The position numbers were made by a program, and so were the translations under genes. The notes under the pieces are model-generated. The model had not been told where the DNA came from, did not search any database, and worked only from the letters and a program-made list of their open reading frames with translations. Source: Pseudomonadales bacterium (GTDB lineage: Bacteria; Pseudomonadota; Gammaproteobacteria; Pseudomonadales; Pseudohongiellaceae). Taken from it: a stretch of 39,708 nt of DNA. Location: positions 1-39,708 of the forward strand of contig JANQSV010000159.1 of assembly GCA_028279115.1 (NCBI GenBank), written 5' to 3'. Numbering within the stretch: position 1 is the first letter of the stretch; each line of letters starts with the position of its first letter. Below, one piece after another: positions 26,323 to 35,677 of the stretch.

Positions 26323-27935
26323 CCGCGATCGAAGCCGACGTCATCATCGTCGGCGCGGGTTTTGCCGGCGCGCTGCTCGCGGACCGGCTCGCCGCAAGGG
26401 GGATCCGCACGGCGGTGCTCGAAGCCGGCCCCCGGGTCAATCGCGGCGCGGCATTCCGGACTTTTCTCGATACCGCCATAAAGACTCCCGAAAGCCCTTA
26501 CGAACGGCTGCCCGAAGCCGAATTTCCCGACACCCTCGACAGCGGCCACTGGTACCGGCAAGCCGGCCCCGAAGTCTTCAAAAGCACCTATCTGAAAGCC
26601 GTAGGCGGCACATCCTGGCATTGGCTCGGCACCTGTGTGCGCTACGTGCCGAGCGATTTCCGCATGCGCTTGGATTTCGGCCGCGCGGTCGACTGGCCCA
26701 TCGACTATGCCGAACTCGAGCCCTGGTATGTCGAAGCCGAACGCGAACTCGGCGTAGCCGGAGATTCGGACGAAGACCTCGGCTCGCCGCGGTCCAGCCC
26801 GTTTCCGCAACCGCCGATACCAGGCACATGGCTCGACCGCGTCATCGCACGCGCGCTGGAAGGCACGCAATACCAGGTGCGATTGACGCCCCAGGCGCGC
26901 AATTCCGTGGCCCGGGAAGGCCGGCCCGCCTGTTGCGGCAGCGGCACCTGCATTCCCATCTGCCCGGTAGCGGCGAAATACGACGCCACGGTCCATCTCG
27001 ACCGGGCGGAAACCGCCGGCGCCGTGATTCACGACCGCACGACGGCCACGTTTGTCGAAGCCGGTGCGGACGGCCGCGTCTCGGCGGTCCGTTTTCGCCG
27101 GCCCGACGGAACCGGCGACCTTGCCCGCGGGCGCGTCTTCATTCTCGCGGGCAACGCGGTCGAGACGCCGCGCCTGCTGTTGCATTCGCGCTCGGAAGCG
27201 GCGCCCGGCGGAATTGCCAATGCGTCTGACCAGGTCGGCCGCAACCTGATGGATCATCCGATCCAGTTGAGTTGGGCGCTGGCCGGCGAGCCCGTATGGC
27301 CTTACCGGGGACCCATGGCGACTTCGGGCATCGAGAATCTGCGTGACGGTGCATTCCGTTCGCAAAGATCGGCCCTGCGCATCCAGATCAGCAACGATGG
27401 CTGGAACTGGCCCACAGGTGGGCCGGCAACCCTCGCCGATTCGCTTTCGCGCCGGGGTTTGCTCGGCACGGACTTGCGGCGCGCAATCACGGACCACGCA
27501 TCGCGCGAGGTGCAACTCGCGGCGCTGACCGAACAACTGCCCGATCCGGAAAACCGGATAACGCTTGACCCGCGGGACTCCGATCCCTACGGCGCGCCAT
27601 TGCCTAGAATGCACTATCGCGTGGGCGATTATTCCCGGGCCGGGCTCGATTACGCCAGAGACGTCCATGATGAAATCTTCGCGCGCCTGAACGCCAGCGA
27701 AATCCAACATGCGGACGAATTCCAGGGCTCGGGCCACGTCATCGGCACGACGCGGATGGGTAACGACCCGCGGGAATCCGTTGTGGACCGCAACTTGCGC
27801 AGTCACGCTCATGAAAATCTCTTCCTCGTCGGCGCCGGCGTATTCCCGACCGCGTCGACCGCCAATCCGACGTTGACTATCGCCGCACTCGCATTGCGGG
27901 CCGCCGAACAGGTCACGGCGGCGCTTGGCGCGTAG
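26319..27935 (+). CDS. GMC family oxidoreductase (gluconate/fructose dehydrogenase large-subunit-like)
   Basis: ADVIIVGAGFAGALLADRLAARG; GTSWHWLGTCVRYVPSDF; CCGSGTCIPICPVAAKYDATVHL Cys cluster; GTTRMGNDP; GVFPTASTANPTLTIAALALRAAE. Confidence 0.93.
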   Translation: MTAIEADVIIVGAGFAGALLADRLAARGIRTAVLEAGPRVNRGAAFRTFLDTAIKTPESPYERLPEAEFPDTLDSGHWYRQAGPEVFKSTYLKAVGGTSWHWLGTCVRYVPSDFRMRLDFGRAVDWPIDYAELEPWYVEAERELGVAGDSDEDLGSPRSSPFPQPPIPGTWLDRVIARALEGTQYQVRLTPQARNSVAREGRPACCGSGTCIPICPVAAKYDATVHLDRAETAGAVIHDRTTATFVEAGADGRVSAVRFRRPDGTGDLARGRVFILAGNAVETPRLLLHSRSEAAPGGIANASDQVGRNLMDHPIQLSWALAGEPVWPYRGPMATSGIENLRDGAFRSQRSALRIQISNDGWNWPTGGPATLADSLSRRGLLGTDLRRAITDHASREVQLAALTEQLPDPENRITLDPRDSDPYGAPLPRMHYRVGDYSRAGLDYARDVHDEIFARLNASEIQHADEFQGSGHVIGTTRMGNDPRESVVDRNLRSHAHENLFLVGAGVFPTASTANPTLTIAALALRAAEQVTAALGA

Positions 27936-28032
27936 GCGCGTCGGGCGCAAGCAGGCAATCCGCCTGGGTTCGCTTGACCGATGTCTCGGTTGAGACCATC
28001 ATTAGCCCACTTTTCTCAGAGTTGGATTAAAC

Positions 28033-28353
28033 ATGGCCAAGTATCTGTTTCGAACGAGTTATACCCAGGCGGGAGTCGAGGGCCTTATTCGGGAAGGCGG
28101 AACCGGGCGCCGGGACGCGCTACGGCAGACGGTGGAAGGGCTCGGCGGCGCGCTCGAAAGTTTCTATTACGCTTTCGGCGACGACGACCTGCTGTTGATC
28201 GTGGATCTGCCCACCGACGAAGCCGCCACGGCATTTTCGATGTTCGTCAGCGCCGCGGGCGCACTGACGGTTTCGTGCACCGTTTTGATTACGCCGGAAT
28301 CCGTCGACGGAGCGATCAGCAAGAACGTGGCTTACCGCAAGCCCGGCGACTGA
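28033..28353 (+). CDS. GYD domain-containing protein
   Basis: MAKYLFRTSYTQAGVEGLIREGGTGRRDALRQTVEGLGGALESFYYAFGDDDLLLIVDLP. Confidence 0.88.
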   Translation: MAKYLFRTSYTQAGVEGLIREGGTGRRDALRQTVEGLGGALESFYYAFGDDDLLLIVDLPTDEAATAFSMFVSAAGALTVSCTVLITPESVDGAISKNVAYRKPGD

Positions 28354-28408
28354 AACAAACATTCTGCGGCCGCTGGCCGTAGCCTGACGCTTCAGGCATG
28401 CTACGGAC

Positions 28409-29830
28409 ATGTTTTCAGCAGATGTGTCCGTTCCGCTCTGGCTGTACCTCATCCTGCTCGGGCTGGCGGCTTACGCCATGGTCATGAGCATTCTTTTTCC
28501 CGGCGTGCGCTGGTTTCTGCGCCGCCGGCTCAACATCGCCGTCGATCGCATCAACACCAGCTTGCAGATCAAGATCAGGCCGCTGCAGCAAACCCGGCGC
28601 CAGGTGCTGATCGACCAGTTGATCTTCGATCAGGACGTGCTGGCGATGCTGGAGAAAACCTCCCGCGAGCAGGACATCCCGCGTCAGGTGCTGCAGCAAC
28701 GCGTACGCACCTTCGCCAGGGAGATCGTGCCGGCGTTCAACGCCTACATCTACTATCGGGTGTTCTACTGGCTCGCCAAGAGCGTTTCGCGCTTCGTCTA
28801 CCGCATCCGTGTCGGCGCTTCGCATCCCGAGCGATTGCAGCAACTCGACCCGGAATCTACGGTGGTTTTCGTCATGAACCATCGCAGCAACATGGACTAC
28901 GTACTGGTGAGCTATCTCGCCGCGGAACGCGCGGCGCTGTCTTATGCGGTAGGCGAATGGGCGCGGATCTTTCCGCTGGAAACGCTGATCCGGGCCATGG
29001 GCGCTTTCTTCGTGCGCCGGGACTCTCGCGATCCGCTTTATCGCAAGGTGCTCGAACGGTACATCCACCTGGCCACGGGCAACGGCGTCTGCCAGGCGGT
29101 CTTTCCGGAAGGAAAGCTCAGCCGCGACGGGCGGCTCGGCGAAGCCAGGCTCGGCTTCCTCGATTACATTCTGCGCCATTACGACTGGCAGCGCGCCCGC
29201 AGTGTGGTTTTCATCCCCGTCGCCATCAATTACGACCACGTCCTCGAAGACGGCAATCTGCTCGATTGGGACGACCGGACGAAACATCCGTCCGCGGCTG
29301 AACATCTCAGGCGTCTCTGGCGCTTCCTGCGCCTCAACCTGTTCGCCAGTCCACGGGCGCGATTCGCCCGCTACGGCTATGCCAGCGTCAACTTCGGCGA
29401 GCCGCTGGACATGCGCGAATTCTGCAGGGAGCACGGACTCAATCTGAATCATCTCGAAAAAGAGCAGCGCATCCAGCATGTGGAGCAGATCGCCCGATTG
29501 CTCATGCAGCGCCTGCATCATGTCATGCCGGTATTGCCCGCCCCGCTGGCAGCCCTTGCCCTGCTGCGGCGCCCGGATGAGTCGATGACCTCGCTGGAAA
29601 TCGCCGGCGCCTGCGACGACATCATCGACGAGTTGATGGCGCAAGGCTCGCCGATGAAGAAATCCGAGAAGCCGCGCCCGCGCACGGTGCAGAACGCCTT
29701 GCAACTGATGCGGGAACATGGGCTCGTGCTGGAGGAGGACGATCATTTCCGCATCAATCCGGACAACGTAAGGTTGCTGGAGTTTTATGCCAACTCGATC
29801 CGGCCCCCTGAACCGGCCGCGGCAGCCTGA
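28409..29830 (+). CDS. glycerol-3-phosphate/1-acylglycerol acyltransferase (PlsB-like)
   Basis: FVMNHRSNMDYVLVSYL (HX4D), MGAFFVRRDSRDPLYRKVLERYI, QAVFPEGKLSRDG. Confidence 0.9.
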   Translation: MFSADVSVPLWLYLILLGLAAYAMVMSILFPGVRWFLRRRLNIAVDRINTSLQIKIRPLQQTRRQVLIDQLIFDQDVLAMLEKTSREQDIPRQVLQQRVRTFAREIVPAFNAYIYYRVFYWLAKSVSRFVYRIRVGASHPERLQQLDPESTVVFVMNHRSNMDYVLVSYLAAERAALSYAVGEWARIFPLETLIRAMGAFFVRRDSRDPLYRKVLERYIHLATGNGVCQAVFPEGKLSRDGRLGEARLGFLDYILRHYDWQRARSVVFIPVAINYDHVLEDGNLLDWDDRTKHPSAAEHLRRLWRFLRLNLFASPRARFARYGYASVNFGEPLDMREFCREHGLNLNHLEKEQRIQHVEQIARLLMQRLHHVMPVLPAPLAALALLRRPDESMTSLEIAGACDDIIDELMAQGSPMKKSEKPRPRTVQNALQLMREHGLVLEEDDHFRINPDNVRLLEFYANSIRPPEPAAAA

Positions 29831-32177
29831 ACACGACCCGGACTCGATGACCGGGCGCATCGCGAGTTTCTGCCTGTCCCGCCGGCGTGCGCTCTTTTGG
29901 GCCGGCGTCATCGCCAGCCTGCTGCTCGCCGCAGGCGTGTTCAGACTGGGTTTCGACAGTTCGCTCGATTCATTGCTGACGCGCAGCGATCCTTATCTCG
30001 ACGAGCTTGACTTGCTCGAAGCCGAGTTTCCGCAGTCCACCGAAATCGTCTTCGCCTTCCTGGCTCCGGAAGGCGAAAGCGTTTTTTCCCAAGACCGATT
30101 GCAGGCGATCAACGCCTTGCGCGAGCGTTACCTTGAGATTCCCCTGGCCGGGCGTCATTCTTCCTTGCTCGACTACTATTCGCCGCGCAATCTGCGGCGC
30201 CTGTTCGCCCGGGATTTCCGGGAATACGGCGAGGCCGAGCTGGCCGGCCTGATGCAAACCGCGCAAGCGGACGAATTGCTTACCGGCAATTTGCTATCAA
30301 ACGACGCCAGTCTCGCTTTCACGCGCATTCGACTGAACGCCGAATTCGCGGACGAAGCAGAGCGGCTTGACGCCGCCCGCGAAGCCTTGCGCTTGCGCGA
30401 TGCGTTGCGGGAAGAGTTTCCGGAACTGGATATCCATGTCAGCGGCGAAGTTCTGATCGAATTCTCAAGCCGCCAGTCCATGCTCGACGATCTCGGCGGG
30501 CTGCTGCCATTCGTGATCCTCGCCTGTATTCTCGCGATCTGCGGCTTTTTCCGCTCGGTGCGGGCGGGCTTCGCCATACTCGCCCACACGCTGCTGACAC
30601 TGCTTTGCGCGCTGGGGACGCTCGGCCTGAGCGGATTTTCGTTCAATACCGTAACGGCGATCGCTCCGGTCATCATCGTCGTCGTTTGCGTGGCGAGCAG
30701 CGTCCACGTGATTTCGATCTACCGGCAAGGCCTGCTGCGCGGAATGCCGGAGGCGGAAGCGATGAGGTTCAGTCTCATGCATAACATCCGCCCGGTAACG
30801 CTGGCCGCATTGACCACGGCCATCGGATTCGCGTCGCTGAATCTGAGTTCCTCGCCGGCGATCTCCGACTTCGGCAGCACCGTCGCAGTCGGCATCGTGT
30901 TTTCCTGGCTGCTGACGGCGGCCTTGCTGCCGAGCCTGCTCATGGGGCTGATCAAGACCGGAAACGGTTCAAATGACGGTGATTTTCTGCACGGGGCAAT
31001 GAACCAGGTCATCGCCATCGGCCGGCGCCGGGACCGGCAACTGTTCTGGTTCTGCTCGGCATTCGCGGCGATGGGCATCAGCATGCTGCCGCTCAATGAG
31101 ACCGACTTCAACCGGCTCGATTTCATCAGCGACGCCGCCGGGCTGCGCGAATACTTCGACGCCGTCGGCGAGCGCCTCGACCGCGGTCCGTCGATCAGCT
31201 ATGCCGTCGACGCGGGCGCCCGGGACGGCGCCATCGATCCCGCGTTTCTGGCCCGGATGGAAGCATTGCTCGACTGGCTGGGAGAGCGGGACGAGATCGA
31301 ATCTACCGCCAGCGTGGTGGAATTGCTGAAAACCGTAAACGAGATGCGCTACGACGACCCGGACGCCTATCTGTTGCCCGACGATTCCGAAACCATCGAG
31401 AATTATCTGCGGGCCTACCGCTTTGTGCAGAATCTCGATTTCCCGCTGTCGAATTTCCTCAGCGTGGACCGTTCGATCGCGGCCCTCACGGTCAATGCGC
31501 GGCCGATGTCCAATCAGGAACTGCTCGACCTGAACGCCCTGATCGACGCCCGTTTCGAGGCGACTTTCCCCGGCGCTACCCTGGTCCACGGCAGCGGCCT
31601 GCTGGTATTCGCGCGCATGGACGAGCGCGTCACCGTGGAATTGCTGCAAGGCTATTCGCTCAGCCTTGCATTGATCACGCTTACTCTGGTTTTCGGCCTG
31701 GGAAGTGTGTATTTCGGCATCCTCAGCATCATTCCCAATTTGCTGCCCGCGGCCATCGTGTTCGGTTTCTGGGGATTGCTCGTCGGCACACTCGACCCGT
31801 TCGTGATGATGCTGTTCAGTATCAGTATCGGCCTGGTGGTCGACGATACCGTCCACGTGCTGACCCACTACCTGGCGAAGCGGCGCGAAGGCGAAGACAT
31901 CCAGACCGCTGTCGCACATGCGATCCGCACCGCGGGACCCGCATTGACGATCACGACACTCGTGCTGACCCTGGGCACGACCTTCCTGATGGCGGCGAGC
32001 ACTTTCTACTTCCAGCAAGCCGCCCGGCTGCTGGTGCCCATCGTGGTGCTGGCATTGTTGCTGGACGTGTTTTATCTTCCGGCGATATTGCGGCGATTCG
32101 ACAGATTCGCAGCTTTGACGATTCGCTCCCGGTCTCCGTCCGCAAGCCGATCCGCACGGTCCCATTCCGCAACTTGA
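29787..32177 (+). CDS. MMPL/RND family transporter
   Basis: 796 aa (start 29787 or 29847); FAFLAPEGESVFSQDRLQAINAL; FVMMLFSISIGLVVDDTVHVLTHYLAKRR. Confidence 0.92.
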   Translation: MPTRSGPLNRPRQPEHDPDSMTGRIASFCLSRRRALFWAGVIASLLLAAGVFRLGFDSSLDSLLTRSDPYLDELDLLEAEFPQSTEIVFAFLAPEGESVFSQDRLQAINALRERYLEIPLAGRHSSLLDYYSPRNLRRLFARDFREYGEAELAGLMQTAQADELLTGNLLSNDASLAFTRIRLNAEFADEAERLDAAREALRLRDALREEFPELDIHVSGEVLIEFSSRQSMLDDLGGLLPFVILACILAICGFFRSVRAGFAILAHTLLTLLCALGTLGLSGFSFNTVTAIAPVIIVVVCVASSVHVISIYRQGLLRGMPEAEAMRFSLMHNIRPVTLAALTTAIGFASLNLSSSPAISDFGSTVAVGIVFSWLLTAALLPSLLMGLIKTGNGSNDGDFLHGAMNQVIAIGRRRDRQLFWFCSAFAAMGISMLPLNETDFNRLDFISDAAGLREYFDAVGERLDRGPSISYAVDAGARDGAIDPAFLARMEALLDWLGERDEIESTASVVELLKTVNEMRYDDPDAYLLPDDSETIENYLRAYRFVQNLDFPLSNFLSVDRSIAALTVNARPMSNQELLDLNALIDARFEATFPGATLVHGSGLLVFARMDERVTVELLQGYSLSLALITLTLVFGLGSVYFGILSIIPNLLPAAIVFGFWGLLVGTLDPFVMMLFSISIGLVVDDTVHVLTHYLAKRREGEDIQTAVAHAIRTAGPALTITTLVLTLGTTFLMAASTFYFQQAARLLVPIVVLALLLDVFYLPAILRRFDRFAALTIRSRSPSASRSARSHSAT

Positions 32178-32299
32178 TCGTCGCTGTAGTAGTCGACTTC
32201 AACTTCGAAATCCGATTTCAATTCATCCTTGCCGTCATTCTCTTCAGGCATCAGGTGGTCCACCATGGGGGCGCGGCTCGAATGACGCCGCCCTTCGTC

Positions 32300-32321
32300 A
32301 TTCCGCGCGAAGTCGCGGAAT
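32300..32321. repeat. REP-like hairpin, dispersed copy
   Basis: ATTCCGCG-CGAAGT-CGCGGAAT, same architecture as 21351-21372. Confidence 0.75.
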
Positions 32322-32391
32322 CTCGCTGGAATTCTGACAGGTTTTACTTGCCATCCCTGGCGCGAATCTTTCGCCTTCGATTAGCCCCAGT

Positions 32392-32453
32392 CTCGACATC
32401 CTGTCGAGCCGTTCGACCCTCGAAAAGCGATGCTTTTCGTCGGCTTCGCCGAC
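32392..32453. repeat. three consecutive perfect hairpins in a convergent intergenic region
   Basis: CTCGACA-TCC-TGTCGAG (32392-32408), CGAAAAGC-GAT-GCTTTTCG (32421-32439), GTCGGC-TTC-GCCGAC (32439-32453). Confidence 0.7.
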
Positions 32454-32459
32454 CGGGCC

Positions 32460-34160
32460 TCACCCACCCTGATTCTCGAACTTCCAGCTAACGGCGCCGA
32501 AGAACATTTCGTCCCAGCTTTCGTTGCCCCAGTCCACGGCGCGGTCGGGGTTGGGATTGGCCGGATTCCTGGCCGAGTTGTCCCAGGCGGCCACGGCGGT
32601 GATCTTCGTCCCGGCGGGAACGAACTTGGGTTCCTCGTAGGTATAGCTCAACTGCCAGTTGTAGTTGTACTTGGCGATGTTGATCAGTTCCTCGCTGCTG
32701 CCGTCGGGGTAGTCCGCGTAGAAACGCATGTACTTGCCGCGGAAGTGCATGTGCGGCAGGTAGCTGTGAATTTTCGCGTCGCGCTCTATCACGATGCTGG
32801 CGGTCTGCTCGAAGGCCGGCTCATGTGGAGGAATCGTGGTCCATGTGTTGGGAAAAACACAGGCGCAGCGTCCGCTCATTCTTTCCTCGGGCACCTCTCC
32901 TTCCGGATAGAACCACAGGCCAAGCTCGCTGCGGTCCACGGTCTCGCGGCCGTTCGGCGTGTAATGCATGTTCAGATGCAGCACCGAACCCGCTTTCAGC
33001 AGACCTCCCGTGTTGGGCGGCGCCAGATCGGGCGTGTCGCCGGGAATGTAGGCGGTTATGTTGGCCTTGTCCGGATGGTCCGCCGCCAGGAATCCGCCGC
33101 CGCGGCCGATTTCCTCGGGATAATCGAGCCGGTTCACGGTATGGTGCAATACGGTGCGGTCGCCGGCGATGATCTCGCTGCCCCGCAGCCAACGGTCTTC
33201 TTCCATGTCGATCTCGACCGAGACGTCGACGAAGACGCCATTGCCCGTCGCCGGCACAGTGGTTGCCGGGATATCGAGCACCATGTCGGGCTCGCCGAAA
33301 GCCCACTTGGACTTGGGCCAGGTGAGTTTGGCCAGCGGATCGCTGTCGCCGTCCACCGGAGCGCCGGCTTCCACCCAGGCGATGATGTTGCGCTTGTCTT
33401 CACGGTCGATCAGGCGGTCGTTGATGAACTCGCCGATATGCCCGTCGATCTGGCCGGGAGGCATGCGGCGGGTCATCAGCACCTCGCGGATCATCGGCGA
33501 CCAGCCGCGGACCATGGTGTGGCTGTCCATGGCGAAAGGCGCGACGCCGCCGGCGCGATGGCAGCTTGCGCAATTCTCGGCCAGCACCGGCGCGATGTCC
33601 CCGCTATAGGAAGGAACGCCCTGATCCGGGTATTCGACCACCGAACCCGAACTCGCGATCAGCGGCGCACTGATTTTCTCGCCGGCGAGAAATTCGCCGA
33701 TGGCGGCCGCGGCGCCTTCCGCCGTGCCGCGATACTCGACGGCAAAGGAGCCGGGATCGTATAGCAGCACTTCACCGGTGCGTTCGATGCCCATGGCTTC
33801 GGAGACGATCTGCGCGTCATCCATCAGCACGGGAATTTCGACGCCCCATTGATCGAGCTTTGCCTGCACGGCTTCGCGATTGAATCGGGCCATGGGGTTG
33901 ATCATCATGAACTCGACGCCTTGCCCGCCGTATTGTTCATGCAGTTCCAGGAATCGCGGCAGGGCGGCTTCGGTCGCCGCGCTGTCGTTCGCCTGCACGA
34001 GGAAGGCGATCAGTTCGTGGTCGCCGTACCAGCTCATGCCATGGTGGTAACCCGCCTGGTCGAGCAGCGAAAAATCACCGACCCGGTCCTGCGCCGCGGC
34101 GCCTGCCGCCAAGGGCAGCGCCAGCAGGGCCGCCAATCGGAACATGCCTGATCTGATCAT
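32460..34160 (-). CDS. secreted redoxin / cytochrome c (CASCH) / copper type II monooxygenase (PHM-like) fusion protein
   Basis: N-term signal and redoxin (MGIERTGEVLLYDP...EYRG); APVLAENCASCHRAGGVAPF; LHHTVNRL, VLHLNMHYTPNG, SYLPHMHFRGKYMRFYADYPDG. Confidence 0.88.
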   Translation of the reverse strand: MIRSGMFRLAALLALPLAAGAAAQDRVGDFSLLDQAGYHHGMSWYGDHELIAFLVQANDSAATEAALPRFLELHEQYGGQGVEFMMINPMARFNREAVQAKLDQWGVEIPVLMDDAQIVSEAMGIERTGEVLLYDPGSFAVEYRGTAEGAAAAIGEFLAGEKISAPLIASSGSVVEYPDQGVPSYSGDIAPVLAENCASCHRAGGVAPFAMDSHTMVRGWSPMIREVLMTRRMPPGQIDGHIGEFINDRLIDREDKRNIIAWVEAGAPVDGDSDPLAKLTWPKSKWAFGEPDMVLDIPATTVPATGNGVFVDVSVEIDMEEDRWLRGSEIIAGDRTVLHHTVNRLDYPEEIGRGGGFLAADHPDKANITAYIPGDTPDLAPPNTGGLLKAGSVLHLNMHYTPNGRETVDRSELGLWFYPEGEVPEERMSGRCACVFPNTWTTIPPHEPAFEQTASIVIERDAKIHSYLPHMHFRGKYMRFYADYPDGSSEELINIAKYNYNWQLSYTYEEPKFVPAGTKITAVAAWDNSARNPANPNPDRAVDWGNESWDEMFFGAVSWKFENQGG

Positions 34161-34323
34161 CGAGTAGTCCTCTATGATTTTGTTATGCGCGGCAGACACC
34201 CGCCACGAAGTCCAGCCTTTGATTCTACGAACTCCCTCAATAAACCGGCAAGCACAAAATCCCGCCCAATTGTGACAATGAGTTACTTGAACGCGCCAAT
34301 CTCACCTACTCCAGAAAACTTGC

Positions 34324-34348
34324 AATTTTGCATTTGAAATGCAAAATT
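34324..34348. promoter_or_regulatory. 25-bp palindrome upstream of DUF4143 ATPase
   Basis: AATTTTGCATTT-G-AAATGCAAAATT, 12-bp arms, 8 bp before ATG 34356. Confidence 0.7.
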
Positions 34349-34355
34349 TCGCGTT

Positions 34356-35636
34356 ATGGACATTGATTCCACATTCATAGAGCGTTCGGCAGGGGCCGCC
34401 GTCGAACGCGCTTTCCGGGAATTCCCCGTAGTGGTTGTGACCGGCCCCAGGCAGTCAGGCAAAACCACGTTATTGCGCCGGATGTATCCGGAACTGCGCT
34501 ACGCCTCCATGGATGCGCCTGATTTGCGCGCTGCGGCGCTGGAGGATCCGAGAGGGTTTCTCGCGCAATTTCCCGCGCCTGCGATTCTCGACGAAATCCA
34601 GCAGGCGCCGGAGATGCTTTCCTATGTGAAAGAGCAGGTCGACAACAACCGGAGCGAGGCCGGGCAGTATCTGCTTACCGGCTCTCAGAATCTGTTGCTG
34701 ATGCAACAAGTTTCGGAAACGCTCGCCGGGAGAGCCGCCGTGTTGCGGCTGCTGCCATTGACGTTTCGGGAAATCATGCGCAGTCCCAGCGCCAAACTTC
34801 CTTGGAACAGGGATGATCCCCAGCCGGAGACCAGCTCCGGCCCGATTTCGACGGACAATTCCACGGTCATGCCCGCTTTGGCGAGGGAACAACTCTGGAA
34901 GCTGATCCTTCGGGGAAGTTATCCTGAAATCGCGCTGCAAACAGAACGCGACTCAACGCTTTGGCATCAAAGTTACATGCAAACGTATCTCGAACGGGAC
35001 GTTCGAACGTTGCGGCAAATCGGCGACCTCGGCAGTTTTCAGGATTTCCTCCGGGCGCTGGCCGCGCGCAACGCGCAACTGCTCAATCTGAGCGAGTTGT
35101 CGCGCGACCTCGGCATCGCGGTCAACACCGCCAAGAGCTGGTTGTCGGTGCTGGAAGCGAGTTTTCAGATAGTGATCGTGCGCCCCTGGTTCTCAAATAT
35201 TGGCAAGCGGCTGGTGAAGACACCAAAGGTCTACTTCACGGATACGGGAACGCTTTGTTACCTGACCGGACTGAAAGAGCCGGATCACGCGGCCCAGGGC
35301 CCACTCGGAGGCGCCCTGTTCGAGACCGCCGTGCTCGCTGAAATCGCACGTTCCATCTGGCACCGGGGAGAGGAACCGAGGATTCACTTCTGGCGCACGA
35401 CTTCAGGCGTGGAAGTGGATTTTCTGGTGGAGTCCGGCGATGAAATCGTACCGGTCGAGGTCAAGCTGTCCGCGACGCCCCGCCCGCGCATGGCGGATGG
35501 CATCGCAAAATTGCGAAACCTGCTGGCGGACTCCCGCTTCCGACTGCGCCAAGGTTATGTGATCCATCCCGGCGAAGCGGAATGGCCGCTCGGACCACAT
35601 GCAAAGGCCTTGCCTTTCAGCAAATTGTGGGGCTGA
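34356..35636 (+). CDS. ATP-binding protein, AAA_14 + DUF4143 (COG1373)
   Basis: VVVTGPRQSGKTTLLRRMYPELRYASMDAPDLR; PAILDEIQQAPEMLSYVKEQVDNN; YLLTGSQNLLLMQQVSETLAGRAAVLRLLPLTFRE; C-terminal EVDFLVESGDEIVPVEVKLS. Confidence 0.95.
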   Translation: MDIDSTFIERSAGAAVERAFREFPVVVVTGPRQSGKTTLLRRMYPELRYASMDAPDLRAAALEDPRGFLAQFPAPAILDEIQQAPEMLSYVKEQVDNNRSEAGQYLLTGSQNLLLMQQVSETLAGRAAVLRLLPLTFREIMRSPSAKLPWNRDDPQPETSSGPISTDNSTVMPALAREQLWKLILRGSYPEIALQTERDSTLWHQSYMQTYLERDVRTLRQIGDLGSFQDFLRALAARNAQLLNLSELSRDLGIAVNTAKSWLSVLEASFQIVIVRPWFSNIGKRLVKTPKVYFTDTGTLCYLTGLKEPDHAAQGPLGGALFETAVLAEIARSIWHRGEEPRIHFWRTTSGVEVDFLVESGDEIVPVEVKLSATPRPRMADGIAKLRNLLADSRFRLRQGYVIHPGEAEWPLGPHAKALPFSKLWG

Positions 35637-35677
35637 TTAACCCTGTATATCCGGCGCCGTTTGCCGGACTTGCAAGG

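Noticed and set aside
26316-27950. 544-aa minus-strand ORF antisense to the GMC oxidoreductase
   Set aside because: Shadow ORF; the + frame has FAD-binding and GMC motifs.
32430-33764. 444-aa plus-strand ORF over the copper monooxygenase fusion
   Set aside because: Antisense shadow; the minus frame carries signal, CASCH and copper motifs.
35650-35668. TCCGGC-GCCGTTT-GCCGGA hairpin between convergent genes as a terminator
   Set aside because: Short stem with no T tract; too weak to list.
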